64,000 nt of DNA from Bacillota bacterium (GCA_023228885.1 JALOAJ010000002.1:62001-126000); one strand, 5' to 3'; counted from the stretch's first letter, positions 44,171 through 53,773 are shown. Notes: a model not told the origin generated them from the letters alone. Translations and numbers: made by a program.

Positions 44171-44848
44171 TTGATTTTTTTTAACAATGTAACAAAGCAA
44201 TACGAAAACGGAACCGTTGCGTTAGACAATGTGGGTTTTTTTATAGATAAAGGAGAATTTGTTTTTATCGTAGGTTCGTCCGGAGCGGGCAAATCAACCA
44301 TAACAAAGCTTATTCTGTGTGAAGAACAACCGACAAACGGTTCGGTGCTTATAAACGGAATTGACCTAAAGGGTTTGAGCCACCGTGAAATGCCGTACTA
44401 TCGGCGTCAGCTTGGCATGGTCTTTCAAGATTTTCGGCTTTTGCCGAACAAAACGGTGTATGAAAATATTGCATTTGCAATGCAGGTCAGAAATGCAACG
44501 GCAAAGGAAATTCGGCGCGCCATTCCCAATGTTTTAAGCATGGTGGGGCTTTCGCACAAATCAAAAGTTAAGCCGGGGCAGCTTTCCGGCGGCGAGCAAC
44601 AACGGGTTGCCCTTGCGCGGGCAATGGTAAATAATCCTCCCGTTCTTATTGCGGACGAGCCAACGGGTAATTTAGACCCTGCCACAGCTTTTGAAATTAT
44701 ACAACTGCTTGAAGATATAAATAAAAGGGGAACCACCGTGCTCACCGTAACGCATGCGTGCGATATTGTAGATAAAATGAAAAAAAGAGTAATTGAAATA
44801 GATAATGGTAAAATAATCCGCGATGGGGTTGGGGGCTACAACATATGA
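44171..44848 (+). CDS. ftsE: Cell division ATP-binding protein FtsE
   Basis: The ATPase of the FtsEX complex, which couples ATP hydrolysis to activation of peptidoglycan hydrolases outside the cell. Walker A GSSGAGKST, Q-loop VFQDFRLLPNKTVYENIAFA, signature LSGGEQQR, Walker B VLIADEPTGNLDP and H-loop VTHA are all present. It is 225 residues from TTG 44171, eight bases after GGGG; a GTG at 44162 is too close to that site. It overlaps ftsX in ATGA. Confidence 0.96.
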   Translation: MIFFNNVTKQYENGTVALDNVGFFIDKGEFVFIVGSSGAGKSTITKLILCEEQPTNGSVLINGIDLKGLSHREMPYYRRQLGMVFQDFRLLPNKTVYENIAFAMQVRNATAKEIRRAIPNVLSMVGLSHKSKVKPGQLSGGEQQRVALARAMVNNPPVLIADEPTGNLDPATAFEIIQLLEDINKRGTTVLTVTHACDIVDKMKKRVIEIDNGKIIRDGVGGYNI

Positions 44849-45735
44849 ACTCCAAAACTTTTAAATTTTTTATTGTCGAAGGTTTAAAAAGTTTTTTTAA
44901 AAACGGTCTTTTATCTGCGGCATCTGTGATAACAGTTTCGCTTAGCCTTATTCTGTTTGGCGTTTATGTTTTGTTTTCAATGAATTTAAACTATGCCGCA
45001 ATGCAGATTGAAACAAACTACGAAATTCAAATATTTATTGACGAAAATGCCGATTCTTCTCTTATAGGGCAAATAGAGTTAGGTTTGGGGGAAATAGAAA
45101 ACATAAATACAATCACCTTTGTTGCCAAAGGGCAGGCGCTAAAGCAATGGATTGACAGCATGGCGGATAATATCGAGGCGCTTGAGGGCTTGGAGGATGA
45201 CAACCCCCTGCGCGATTCGTTTAGAATCACCTTTAAAAACTTACAATATGCAGACGAAACGCTATCCGAAATTAAGGCAATACAAGGTGTTTCATACATA
45301 AAGAACAACAAAGATGTGGTGGATAAGCTTGTTGACATCACCGACAAAATTAAAAAGTCAAGCTTTTATTTTATGCTGTTTTTTGCGGTTATCTCAATTT
45401 TTATAATATCCAACTCAATAAGAATTACAGTTTTTGCACGAAGGCGCGAAGTGAACATTATGAAGTTTGTCGGTGCAACCGATTGGTTTATAAGGTTGCC
45501 ATTCATGATTGAAGGAATAATAATAGGCATTGTGGGGGCAATAATTTCAGCAATTATCGTTTCAAGCGCATATGGGTATTTTTTATCCACCACAGGTGTT
45601 TTGATTGAAACAACGGTTAAGCTTTTGAAAACCGGACAAGTAACCCGAATTCTCATAGCATACCTTGCCGGCGGCGGCATTGTGCTTGGCGCTTTAGGCA
45701 GTTCACTATCGCTACGAAAACATTTATATGTTTAA
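44845..45735 (+). CDS. ftsX: Cell division protein FtsX
   Basis: The membrane partner of FtsE. The 296 residues show an N-terminal cytoplasmic tail, helix 1 (about 22-45), the extracellular loop (FIDENADSSLIGQIELGLGE, then TITFVAKGQALKQW) that contacts the hydrolase activator, and three more helices with a conserved KFVGATDWFIRLPFMIEGIIIG segment. Stop and start overlaps tie it to ftsE and to the M23 gene, its likely extracellular partner. Confidence 0.95.
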   Translation: MNSKTFKFFIVEGLKSFFKNGLLSAASVITVSLSLILFGVYVLFSMNLNYAAMQIETNYEIQIFIDENADSSLIGQIELGLGEIENINTITFVAKGQALKQWIDSMADNIEALEGLEDDNPLRDSFRITFKNLQYADETLSEIKAIQGVSYIKNNKDVVDKLVDITDKIKKSSFYFMLFFAVISIFIISNSIRITVFARRREVNIMKFVGATDWFIRLPFMIEGIIIGIVGAIISAIIVSSAYGYFLSTTGVLIETTVKLLKTGQVTRILIAYLAGGGIVLGALGSSLSLRKHLYV

Positions 45736-46894
45736 AACAAAGGAGTTGTTTGATATCTTTAACATGAGCGCGAAAGCTAAAAAAATTACTGCAATTTTGG
45801 TGATAGCCTTTTTTGTTTTTGCTTTTTTGTTTCCTCTGCTGGCAAACCTTTTGGTAAGGGCAGACCAATTAAGTGATATCGGAGCAAAAAAACAACAAAC
45901 TCAAGGGCAGATAGACACAATTAAAAAAACAAATAAAGACATTTTGTCTCAAAAGAAAAAAGCGGATGAAGTGATTAAAAATATTGAAAAAGACCTTTAT
46001 GCATTGCAAGTTGAAATAGATAACCACAATGAGGCATTACATATTTTAGAGGGTGAGCTTAAACAAGCGCAAGCGGATGCAGAGACGCAATACAAAACAT
46101 TAAAAAAGCGTATAAGGGTTATGTACGAACAGGGTGCAGACAACTATCTTGAGGTTTTACTTTCGTCAGGCAGCATTGCAGACTTTTTAAACAGATTTGA
46201 AATAATAAAGCAGATAACTGAATATGATAATAAAAGATTTAAAAATCTTACACAAGCAGTTAACCAAATAGAAGTTAAAACAGAAGAAATCGAAAAAATA
46301 AAGGCACAAAAAGCAACTAAAATGGCGGCACAGCAAAAGGATAAAGAAAAGCTTGACAACGAGCAAAGAAAGCGTGACGGCATATTAGATGAAAACAACA
46401 TGGAGGTTGCACAGCTTGAAAAGTTTTTAAATGAACTTGCGGCTATGGAAGCCAAATTAAAGGCGGAGGCCGCAGCAAAAATGAGTAAGACGGCAAAGTA
46501 TGCCGGCGGTCAGCTGGAATGGCCCGCCCCGGGTTGTTATACCATAACCTCTCCTTTCGGCATGCGATATCACCCGGTGCTCAAAGTAAATCGCGGGCAT
46601 GCCGGGCTTGATATAGGCGCTCTGAACGGTTCTTCGATAGTTGCCGCAAACGATGGCGTGGTTATCAAGGCAACATATAATTCCTCATACGGAAATTATG
46701 TAATGATAGACCACGGCGGCGGCATTGCCACGCTGTATGCGCATTCGAGCAAACTGTGCGTTTCTGAAGGCGCCAAGGTAACGCGGGGGCAAGAAATTGC
46801 AAAAGTTGGGTCAACAGGCATTTCAACAGGTCCGCACCTGCACTTTGAGGTTATAGTGAACGGAAGTAATGTTGACCCTGCATCGTATTACTGA
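45728..46894 (+). CDS. EnvC/PcsB-like murein hydrolase activator or M23 endopeptidase
   Basis: A membrane-anchored, coiled-coil LytM protein expected to act outside the cell with FtsX. Of 388 residues, about 20-43 form the anchor helix; 50-260 are a long Lys/Glu/Gln-rich coiled coil (QLSDIGAKKQQTQGQIDTIK); the rest is an M23 domain. The metal ligands are intact: H and D in RGHAGLDIG and H-x-H in GPHLHFEV, so it may be an active peptidase rather than a degenerate activator. The ATG at 45728 overlaps the ftsX stop by 8 bases without a clear ribosome site; AAAGGAG at 45739-45745 suggests a possible internal start near 45746-45764. Confidence 0.92.
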   Translation: MFKTKELFDIFNMSAKAKKITAILVIAFFVFAFLFPLLANLLVRADQLSDIGAKKQQTQGQIDTIKKTNKDILSQKKKADEVIKNIEKDLYALQVEIDNHNEALHILEGELKQAQADAETQYKTLKKRIRVMYEQGADNYLEVLLSSGSIADFLNRFEIIKQITEYDNKRFKNLTQAVNQIEVKTEEIEKIKAQKATKMAAQQKDKEKLDNEQRKRDGILDENNMEVAQLEKFLNELAAMEAKLKAEAAAKMSKTAKYAGGQLEWPAPGCYTITSPFGMRYHPVLKVNRGHAGLDIGALNGSSIVAANDGVVIKATYNSSYGNYVMIDHGGGIATLYAHSSKLCVSEGAKVTRGQEIAKVGSTGISTGPHLHFEVIVNGSNVDPASYY

Positions 46895-46971
46895 TGCTTT
46901 CATGAGGCTTACCATACAACAAATCGGAAAGGATATCCCTGTTTAATTATCAGCGTTTATAAGTTGTGTTT

Positions 46972-47000
46972 TTGAAAATTACAAACTTTGCGTGTAAAAT
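46972..47000 (+). promoter_or_regulatory. Promoter of ctpA
   Basis: -35 TTGAAA at 46972-46977, 17-base spacer, -10 TAAAAT at 46995-47000, leaving only ~18 bases of leader before the ATG at 47025 with a weak AGG ribosome site. Confidence 0.58.
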
Positions 47001-47024
47001 AATGCGGGTATTAGGTATCATATT

Positions 47025-48185
47025 ATGCGAAACAAAAAAATAGGCATTGTAGTTTCCGTCACCATTATTATAACTGCATTTCTTACATTTTTGGCAACAA
47101 CAGCTTTTTATGCGTTTTTGCTAAACGGAAAATCAAGTGTCGGTTTGCAAAGCGGTGCAAAGATATTGCAAACGGTAAGCGCGTTGCAAAAGCATTATTA
47201 CTATGGAATTGACGAGGAAGAATTGGTTGACAGCACCCTTAAAACAATGCTAAGCTCGCTTGGAGACCCATATACCGCTTATATGAATGCGGATGAATAT
47301 AAAACATTTGCCGAGCTGATAACCGGCACATACGCCGGCATAGGAACGGTTGTGCTATGGGATGATGAATTAAAAGCGGTTACCGTTGTAAATCCTTTTG
47401 AAAATTCACCCGCCGAAAAAGCGGGGCTTGTTAAAGGTGATAAAATAATAGAAATAGACGGGGAGGATTTTGCAAACATTGATTTTGAAAGCGCCGTTTC
47501 AAAAATGAAAGGCGAACGCGGAACAAATGTGATTTTAACAGTTTTAAAAGCCGACTCGGGCGAAAAAGTAACAATCGAGGTTACGCGCGATGAGATACAA
47601 ATTCCATCGGTTGCATCCAAGCTTCGGGGAAATATCGGTCACATCACAATTTCAATGTTTGACATGCACACAGGGGAAGAATTTTCACAGCATTTAAACG
47701 ATATGCTAAATCAAGGTGCAAAAGGAATTATACTTGACCTTCGGGATAATGGCGGCGGGCTTGTTGAGTCTGTCACCTCCGTTTCAAATCAATTATTAAA
47801 AAAGGATGAAATGATTTTTTATACCGAAAACAAGGCGGGCAAAAAGGTTGTGCATAAATCAACAGGCAACGGTGTTGATTTGCCGATTGCGGTATTGATT
47901 AACGAAAATACCGCCAGCGCGTCCGAACTTCTTGCAGGCGCGCTTCGCGACAACAAAGCAACGCCGCTTATCGGGAAAAAGTCTTTCGGCAAAGGCGTTG
48001 TGCAAATGACATATCCCCTTTCCGACGGGAGCGTTATAAAATTGACGGTTGAAAAATATTTTACGCCAAACGGCAATGATATCAACAATAACGGTTTAAA
48101 GCCCGATTACGAGGTAGGGCTTTCATCAAATAAAGACGAGCAATACCAAATGGCAGAAGAAGTTATAAAAAATTTGATGTCATAA
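47025..48185 (+). CDS. ctpA: C-terminal processing peptidase (S41, CtpA-like)
   Basis: A secreted or membrane-anchored serine protease that trims C-termini of envelope proteins; in several bacteria it controls peptidoglycan hydrolases. In 386 residues: signal-anchor at about 6-30, helical S41 N-domain (SLGDPYTAYMNADEYKTF), PDZ (SPAEKAGLVKGDKIIEIDG), then the protease core with GIILDLRDNGGGL, catalytic Ser in NENTASASELLAGALRD and Lys in GKKSFGKGVVQ. The dyad is complete. Its place after ftsEX and the M23 protein is a common Firmicute arrangement and fits a role in division-linked wall turnover. Confidence 0.95.
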   Translation: MRNKKIGIVVSVTIIITAFLTFLATTAFYAFLLNGKSSVGLQSGAKILQTVSALQKHYYYGIDEEELVDSTLKTMLSSLGDPYTAYMNADEYKTFAELITGTYAGIGTVVLWDDELKAVTVVNPFENSPAEKAGLVKGDKIIEIDGEDFANIDFESAVSKMKGERGTNVILTVLKADSGEKVTIEVTRDEIQIPSVASKLRGNIGHITISMFDMHTGEEFSQHLNDMLNQGAKGIILDLRDNGGGLVESVTSVSNQLLKKDEMIFYTENKAGKKVVHKSTGNGVDLPIAVLINENTASASELLAGALRDNKATPLIGKKSFGKGVVQMTYPLSDGSVIKLTVEKYFTPNGNDINNNGLKPDYEVGLSSNKDEQYQMAEEVIKNLMS

Positions 48186-48355
48186 AACAATTAATCTCTG
48201 CGTATAATTAAGACAAATGAGCAAAAGCATTAAAGCTGCTTTATGCTAATTCGCATTAAATTCAAAGCCGTTTTTTGCGAGTTGGCACACATTGCAGCTA
48301 TTTTGTTTTAAATTTCTTAATTTAAAAGCATTTTTTTAAGAAGGGATGTTTAACA

Positions 48356-49153
48356 TTGCAGAGGTTGGGAATCATCGCTTTGGAATGCGAACGGCTGGCT
48401 TCACTCGGCTTTTTTTGTTTGGGACGAAGCAAAAGAGTTGACAAATGCCTCATATCAGACAACCTTGAAACGATTGCCGTTTATGTCGAAAAAAACATAA
48501 AGCGCCTTTCAAAAGCGCTGTTGCAAAACAACATTTCTTATGCTGTTTGCACAAAAAAATTTACCGATAAATTTGGAAAGCTACAATTGCAGGGCATAGA
48601 AATTATTGACGGTTTGCCGCTGTACAAACAACTTTTACCGGAAATAATTAAAAAAGCGTCAAAACTCTCGCTTTCACCCAAGCAGCAGCGCGTGCTTGCA
48701 ATATGCGGGGATGATGCCGACTTTGCATTTTCGCTGATGACAAAACTTTGTAATGACTTTAGATATGTTAAAGTTATATCTAAAAACAAAAAAAAGGTGT
48801 CTGAAATTTCAGAAAAATTTTTAGACGAACTTGGAATACCTGTCATTATGTCAAACTCATCATCAAGGGTTAAGTGCGACATAGCTGTAAAAATAGAAAA
48901 TCAAAGCCTTTCTGTGCCTAAACATACCATTTTAATTGATGGCTGCGCTGAGCATACTATAACAAGAAAAAACACAATCAACTGGGTTGACCTTTCTCTT
49001 TGCTATAACATCCCATTTGATGTTGACAGCCTTAGCATAGCACAAGCAACACAGCAACTTACCGGCAAAAAAGCCCATTTCAAAATCAGCGCCTTTCGGT
49101 GCGGAAAAAATAAAACCATTTTCGATATGGGGAAAAGGATTGACAACACTTAA
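48356..49153 (+). CDS. Hypothetical protein of 265 residues
   Basis: I do not recognise this gene. The sequence has no signal peptide or membrane helix. Residues ~110-165 look like a Rossmann-type beta-alpha-beta unit (QRVLAICGDDADFAFSLM, then VKVISKNKKKVSEI), followed by a strand-rich part with IPVIMSNSSSRVKCDIAVKI and a DGCAEH stretch. The start is TTG 48356, nine bases after AAGGGA. It sits between ctpA and greA, and the greA promoter begins inside its last codons. A nucleotide-binding role is a guess from fold shape only. Confidence 0.7.
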   Translation: MQRLGIIALECERLASLGFFCLGRSKRVDKCLISDNLETIAVYVEKNIKRLSKALLQNNISYAVCTKKFTDKFGKLQLQGIEIIDGLPLYKQLLPEIIKKASKLSLSPKQQRVLAICGDDADFAFSLMTKLCNDFRYVKVISKNKKKVSEISEKFLDELGIPVIMSNSSSRVKCDIAVKIENQSLSVPKHTILIDGCAEHTITRKNTINWVDLSLCYNIPFDVDSLSIAQATQQLTGKKAHFKISAFRCGKNKTIFDMGKRIDNT

Positions 49154-49168
49154 AATATTGTATATAAT
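49140..49168 (+). promoter_or_regulatory. Perfect-consensus promoter for greA-lysS
   Basis: -35 TTGACA at 49140-49145, 17-base spacer, -10 TATAAT at 49163-49168. The -35 box lies within the coding end of the upstream hypothetical gene. The leader to the greA ATG is about 120 bases. A second TATAAT at 49215-49220 lacks a -35 partner. Confidence 0.85.
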
Positions 49169-49295
49169 AAACGCCATAAAACTGTTAGAAATGAGTTTGC
49201 CGCGCTTTAGACACTATAATGTGTTTTTCAAAGCCACCATATAAATAATCAAAGATAAAACAAATGAGTGTTGACAAATAAAAGGAGTGGTTTGT

Positions 49296-49775
49296 ATGAC
49301 ATTAGCAAAACAAGTAATTTTAACATATGAGGGATTGGAAAAATTAGAAAATGAATTAGAACATTTAAAAACTGTAATGCGAAAAGAGGTTGCCGAAAAA
49401 ATTAAGCAAGCCCTTTCCTTCGGTGACTTGTCGGAAAATTCCGAATACGATGAGGTTAAGAAAGAACAAGCGCAAATGGAAATTCGCATTGTTCAAATTG
49501 AAAAAATGCTAAAAAACGCGAGAATTATCGATGAAGATGATGTTTCAACCGATAAAGTGTCGCTTGGCAGCAAGGTTTTGGTGCTGGATATAGAATTACA
49601 AGAACAAATCGAATATGTTATAGTCGGTTCAATGGAAGCCAACCCTGCCGAACTGAAAATTTCTGATGAATCGCCGGTGGGAAGCGCGCTTTTGGACAAA
49701 AAAGTTGGGGATGTTGTGGAAGCAACCGTCCCTATGGGAACGGTTAAGTTTGAAGTTATTAAAATTAGCAAATAG
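49296..49775 (+). CDS. greA: Transcription elongation factor GreA
   Basis: Rescues backtracked RNA polymerase by stimulating transcript cleavage through the secondary channel. The N-terminal coiled coil has the tip acidic residues in GDLSENSEYDEVK (D and E at the functional positions), and the C-terminal FKBP-like domain ends SPVGSALLDKKVGDVVEATV. It is 159 residues from ATG 49296, eight bases after AAAGGAG. lysS follows 14 bases later, the usual clostridial order. Confidence 0.97.
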   Translation: MTLAKQVILTYEGLEKLENELEHLKTVMRKEVAEKIKQALSFGDLSENSEYDEVKKEQAQMEIRIVQIEKMLKNARIIDEDDVSTDKVSLGSKVLVLDIELQEQIEYVIVGSMEANPAELKISDESPVGSALLDKKVGDVVEATVPMGTVKFEVIKISK

Positions 49776-49789
49776 GGGGCAGCACTTAA

Positions 49790-51292
49790 TTGATTGAAAA
49801 TTCAAACGAAAATTTGCAAGACATTAACGAAATTCTTCAAGTTAGAAGAAAAAAACTTTCAGAGCTTGTTTCAAACGGCGAAAACCCGTATGCCGTTACC
49901 AAGTATGAAGTTGATGCTTCGGCAAAACAAATAATAGAAAATTACGATAATTTTGAGGGTAAAGCTGTTTCGCTTGCAGGGCGAATTATGTCCAAAAGGG
50001 GTATGGGAAAAGCCTCGTTTTGTGATTTAAGCGACCGTGATGGCAAAATTCAGCTTTATATACGAAAAGACGAAGTAGGCGAAGACTCCTACGAAAAGAT
50101 AAAAAAGATTGACATAGGCGACATTGCGGGAGTGACAGGAGAAGTTTTTACAACAAACAAGGGTGAAATTTCTGTAAAGGTTAACGCCTTTACACTGCTT
50201 TCTAAGTCGTTGCAACCGCTCCCGGAAAAATTTCATGGCTTAAAAGACCAAGATTTGCGTTATCGTCAGCGATATGTCGACTTAATTGTCAACCCCGAAG
50301 TGAAAAATACTTTCATCACACGAAGTAAAATTGTAAGCTCAATGCGACACTTTTTTGATTCGCAAGGATATTTAGAGGTTGAAACGCCGGTGTTAAACAA
50401 CATCCCCGGCGGCGCTGCCGCGCGGCCTTTTGTCACACACCATAATACCCTTGACATGAATATGTACCTTCGCATTGCAACGGAGCTTCATTTAAAGCGG
50501 CTTATAGTTGGCGGAATGGAAAAGGTGTATGAAATAGGCAGAATTTTTAGGAATGAGGGGATGAGCCCGCGGCATAATCCTGAATTCACAACGGTTGAAG
50601 TGTATGGTGCATACACCGATTATAATGATATGATGACTCTTACTGAAAACCTTGTTTGCCATGTTGCAAAAGAAGTTCTCGAAACCCTTGAGATTACATA
50701 TCAGGGCGAAGAGATTAATTTAACGCCGCCATGGAACAGAATGACTATGGTTGATGCGGTGAAAAACTACACAGGCATAGATTTTAGCGCTATACAAACT
50801 GACGAACAAGCGCGCAACGCCGCAAAAGATGCCAATATAGCTATTGAAAATACCGACACTTGGGGAACGATACTTAATAAGCTTTTTGAAGAAAAGGTTG
50901 AGCAGCACCTTGTTTCTCCCACCTTTATTATTGATTATCCGGTTGAAGTTTCTCCGCTTGCAAAAAAAATGCAATCAAATCCAAGACTAACCGAAAGGTT
51001 TGAGCTGTTTATTACAAGACGAGAAATTGCAAACGCCTTTTCAGAGCTTAACGACCCGATAGACCAACGAGAGCGGTTTGAAGAACAAGTGCGCCAACGG
51101 GCAGCAGGTAATGAAGAAGCAAATATGATGGATGATGATTTCGTGTTAGCTCTTGAATACGGAATGCCTCCCACAGGCGGTATGGGTATGGGCATTGATC
51201 GTCTTGTAATGCTGCTCACCGACAGCCCTTCCATTAGGGATGTGTTGCTTTTCCCCACTATGAAGCCAAAAAAAATCGGTGAACAGTCATGA
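49790..51292 (+). CDS. lysS: Lysyl-tRNA synthetase, class II
   Basis: Charges tRNA-Lys. An N-terminal OB-fold anticodon domain (AGRIMSKRGMGKASFCDLSD) leads to the class II core: motif 2 FRNEGMSPRHNPEFTTVEVY and motif 3 GMGIDRLVMLLTDSPSIRDV. The 500-residue length is standard. The start codon is TTG, about ten bases after GGGGG. The downstream membrane-protein gene overlaps its stop by 4 bases. Confidence 0.97.
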   Translation: MIENSNENLQDINEILQVRRKKLSELVSNGENPYAVTKYEVDASAKQIIENYDNFEGKAVSLAGRIMSKRGMGKASFCDLSDRDGKIQLYIRKDEVGEDSYEKIKKIDIGDIAGVTGEVFTTNKGEISVKVNAFTLLSKSLQPLPEKFHGLKDQDLRYRQRYVDLIVNPEVKNTFITRSKIVSSMRHFFDSQGYLEVETPVLNNIPGGAAARPFVTHHNTLDMNMYLRIATELHLKRLIVGGMEKVYEIGRIFRNEGMSPRHNPEFTTVEVYGAYTDYNDMMTLTENLVCHVAKEVLETLEITYQGEEINLTPPWNRMTMVDAVKNYTGIDFSAIQTDEQARNAAKDANIAIENTDTWGTILNKLFEEKVEQHLVSPTFIIDYPVEVSPLAKKMQSNPRLTERFELFITRREIANAFSELNDPIDQRERFEEQVRQRAAGNEEANMMDDDFVLALEYGMPPTGGMGMGIDRLVMLLTDSPSIRDVLLFPTMKPKKIGEQS

Positions 51293-51912
51293 AAGTATTT
51301 GGCAAACAAATAGACAAGCAATGGTTTGAAAACTACTGGTATTATTATAAAAAGCATACATTCGTAGGCATATTTATATTGTTTATTATCTCGTATACAG
51401 CAGTTGAATGCTCAAAAAATGTAGACCCGGATGTATCTGTTCTATACATTGGAAGCACTTATTTTGATAATGAATTTGCGGACAAGCTTGAACAACGGCT
51501 TTCCGATTGCATCGAAGATATAAATAATGACGGGGTCATAAAGGTGCAATTTTCACCCATTTTTATTTCCGATGAAATGAAATCAGAGCAGGATTTTGCA
51601 ATGCAGCAAAAAATGCAGCTTGAAGTTGCGGTAGGGGACAGTTATTTATACTTATTGGATAAAAAATATTATGAATCGTATGCAAAGCAAGATTTGTTCG
51701 TTGATATTTCGCCGTATATTGACGCAAACGAGCCGACATATGGGCTCGATGCATATGACAGCCCTATTTTGCAAGAGTTAGGAATTAAAAATGATTCCCA
51801 AATATATGTTGCCATAAGGGTGCTCACACAGGGGGATGAAAAAAAACAAAAAAAGACGGCAAACCAGGTCAATGCAATCAACATTATAAAAGAATTGTAT
51901 AAAAATGATTGA
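51289..51912 (+). CDS. Hypothetical single-pass membrane protein
   Basis: Unrecognised. The 207-residue protein has an aromatic, charged cytoplasmic start (KQWFENYWYYYKKH), one membrane helix at about residues 25-39, and a ~165-residue outer domain (VSVLYIGSTYFDNEFADKLE, then ISPYIDANEPTYGLDAYDSP). A Cys follows the helix, but Glu precedes it, so it is not a convincing lipobox. The start overlaps the lysS stop in ATGA. No catalytic motif is visible. Its fixed position after lysS suggests a conserved clostridial gene. Confidence 0.75.
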   Translation: MKVFGKQIDKQWFENYWYYYKKHTFVGIFILFIISYTAVECSKNVDPDVSVLYIGSTYFDNEFADKLEQRLSDCIEDINNDGVIKVQFSPIFISDEMKSEQDFAMQQKMQLEVAVGDSYLYLLDKKYYESYAKQDLFVDISPYIDANEPTYGLDAYDSPILQELGIKNDSQIYVAIRVLTQGDEKKQKKTANQVNAINIIKELYKND

Positions 51913-51938
51913 CTTACAACATAGCCGCATGCTATAAT
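51909..51938 (+). promoter_or_regulatory. Promoter of tRNA-Ile
   Basis: -35 TTGACT at 51909-51914, 18-base spacer, -10 TATAAT at 51933-51938, about 20 bases upstream of the tRNA 5' end. The -35 box overlaps the preceding stop codon. Confidence 0.78.
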
Positions 51939-51958
51939 TTATATCGTGTTGCATATTA

Positions 51959-52035
<77 letters not shown>

Positions 52036-52092
52036 ATTGGTTTTTAGCCGCTTGGGGGTATTGAATCGAAAAGATTATATGGAGTTTGACTA

Positions 52093-52548
52093 ATGACAAA
52101 TAACGTTTTAGTTTTTTTATCAGCAATGGCGCCTATTTCGGAGCTGCGCGGTGCAATACCGCTGGGCATTGCACTTGGTATGCCACCGTTTAAAGTGTTT
52201 TTTATATCAATTATAGGGAACATTCTTCCTATTCCTTTTTTAATAATCTTTTCGCGACCGGTTATACAATTTTTTAAAAGATTTGCAATATTTGAAAAAA
52301 TACTCACTTCCATTGAACAAAATGCAACAAAAAAAGCTTATAAAATTAAAGGCTACATTGCGCTTGGTCTTTATTTGCTTGTTGCGGCGCCTTTGCCCGG
52401 AACGGGGGCGTGGACAGGCTCTTTAATTGCAGCAGTCCTTAATCTGCGGCTTAAATATGCAATACCGATAATTTGTGCCGGCGTGCTTACGGCTGGCGTT
52501 ATAGTGCTTATTTTAAGTTTTGGCACAATACATCTTTTTGGTATATAG
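52093..52548 (+). CDS. COG2426 small integral membrane protein
   Basis: Belongs to the family labelled putative small multidrug export protein; the export function is weakly supported in general. The 151 residues have about four membrane helices and the family landmarks PISELRGAIPLGIALG near the N-terminus and LLVAAPLPGTGAWTGSLIA in the middle, the latter a re-entrant-like motif shared with DedA/SNARE-associated families. GGAG is eight bases before the ATG. metK starts 11 bases after the stop. Confidence 0.85.
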   Translation: MTNNVLVFLSAMAPISELRGAIPLGIALGMPPFKVFFISIIGNILPIPFLIIFSRPVIQFFKRFAIFEKILTSIEQNATKKAYKIKGYIALGLYLLVAAPLPGTGAWTGSLIAAVLNLRLKYAIPIICAGVLTAGVIVLILSFGTIHLFGI

Positions 52549-52559
52549 GAGGAATAATT

Positions 52560-53732
52560 ATGCAAAAATATTTTACATCCGAATCTGTAACGGAAGGGCA
52601 TCCCGATAAAATTTGCGACCGCATATCCGACTCTGTTTTAGATGCCATATTGGCGCAGGATAAATACGCGCGCGTAGCTTGCGAGGTGGCTTGCACCACA
52701 GGGCTTGTTCTTGTTATGGGTGAAATTTCGACCAACTGTTATATTGACATTCAAAAAATTGCAAGAAAAGCAATTCGCGATGTGGGTTACACACGGGCAA
52801 AATACGGCTTTGATTCCGATACATGCGCCGTTATAACCGCGATTGACGAACAATCGCCCGACATTGCGCTTGGCGTAAACAAATCAATGGAATGCAAATT
52901 AGGCGAATGTGACGGATTGGATATAGGCGCAGGTGACCAAGGGATGGTTTTCGGCTTTGCTTGCGATGAAACGGAGGAACTTATGCCGCTGCCCATTTCG
53001 CTTGCGCATAAGCTTGCAAAGCGCCTTTCGGACATACGAAAGGAAAAGGTGGTTGATTACCTCAGACCGGACGGAAAAACGCAAGTAACGGTAGAATACG
53101 ACGGGCATACCCCTTTGAGGGTAGATGCCGTTGTCGTTTCGGCGCAGCATAGCGAAGAGGTTTCTCGTGAAACGCTAAAAAAGGATATCATCGAGCATGT
53201 TATTAAAAAGATAATACCGCAAAATCTTTTGGATGATAAAACAAAAATATTTGTAAACCCTACCGGAAAGTTTGTAACGGGCGGTCCGAACGGCGATTCG
53301 GGGCTTACGGGTCGTAAAATTATTGTAGACACATACGGCGGTTATTCCCGGCACGGCGGTGGCGCGTTTTCCGGAAAAGACCCTACAAAGGTTGACCGTA
53401 GCGCAAGCTACGCAGCGCGATATATAGCAAAAAATGTTGTTGCTGCCGGGCTTGCCAAAAAGTGCGAAATACAAATTGCATACGCAATAGGCATTGCCAA
53501 ACCGCTCAGCGTGTTGGTTGAAACCTTTGGAACCGAAACTATACCGGTCGTTGAAATCCAAAAGAGAATATTAAATGTTTTTGACCTTCGCCCCTCCTCT
53601 ATCATCGAAACGCTTGATTTGCGCCGCCCGATTTACGCAGACACATCAGCATACGGGCATTTCGGGCGAACAGACATCGAATTACCATGGGAAAAATGCG
53701 ATAAAGTTCAACAGTTGAAAGATTGTATTTAA
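52560..53732 (+). CDS. metK: S-adenosylmethionine synthetase
   Basis: Makes S-adenosylmethionine from methionine and ATP. It begins KYFTSESVTEGHPDKICDRI and has the ATP motif GAGDQGMVFGFA and the signature GGGAFSGKDPTKVDRS; the length is 390 residues. The start is ATG 52560, eight bases after AGGAGG. No SAM riboswitch is visible upstream; expression probably comes from the tRNA-Ile/COG2426 unit. Confidence 0.97.
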   Translation: MQKYFTSESVTEGHPDKICDRISDSVLDAILAQDKYARVACEVACTTGLVLVMGEISTNCYIDIQKIARKAIRDVGYTRAKYGFDSDTCAVITAIDEQSPDIALGVNKSMECKLGECDGLDIGAGDQGMVFGFACDETEELMPLPISLAHKLAKRLSDIRKEKVVDYLRPDGKTQVTVEYDGHTPLRVDAVVVSAQHSEEVSRETLKKDIIEHVIKKIIPQNLLDDKTKIFVNPTGKFVTGGPNGDSGLTGRKIIVDTYGGYSRHGGGAFSGKDPTKVDRSASYAARYIAKNVVAAGLAKKCEIQIAYAIGIAKPLSVLVETFGTETIPVVEIQKRILNVFDLRPSSIIETLDLRRPIYADTSAYGHFGRTDIELPWEKCDKVQQLKDCI

Positions 53733-53773
53733 ATGTGTTATTCTTTTTGTAATAAAGTAAGTGGGAGATGACA

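Noticed and set aside
52036..52559. SAM riboswitch or T-box before metK
   Set aside because: The only gap before metK is 11 bases after the COG2426 gene, and the 57 bases after the tRNA do not hold a riboswitch-sized structure.
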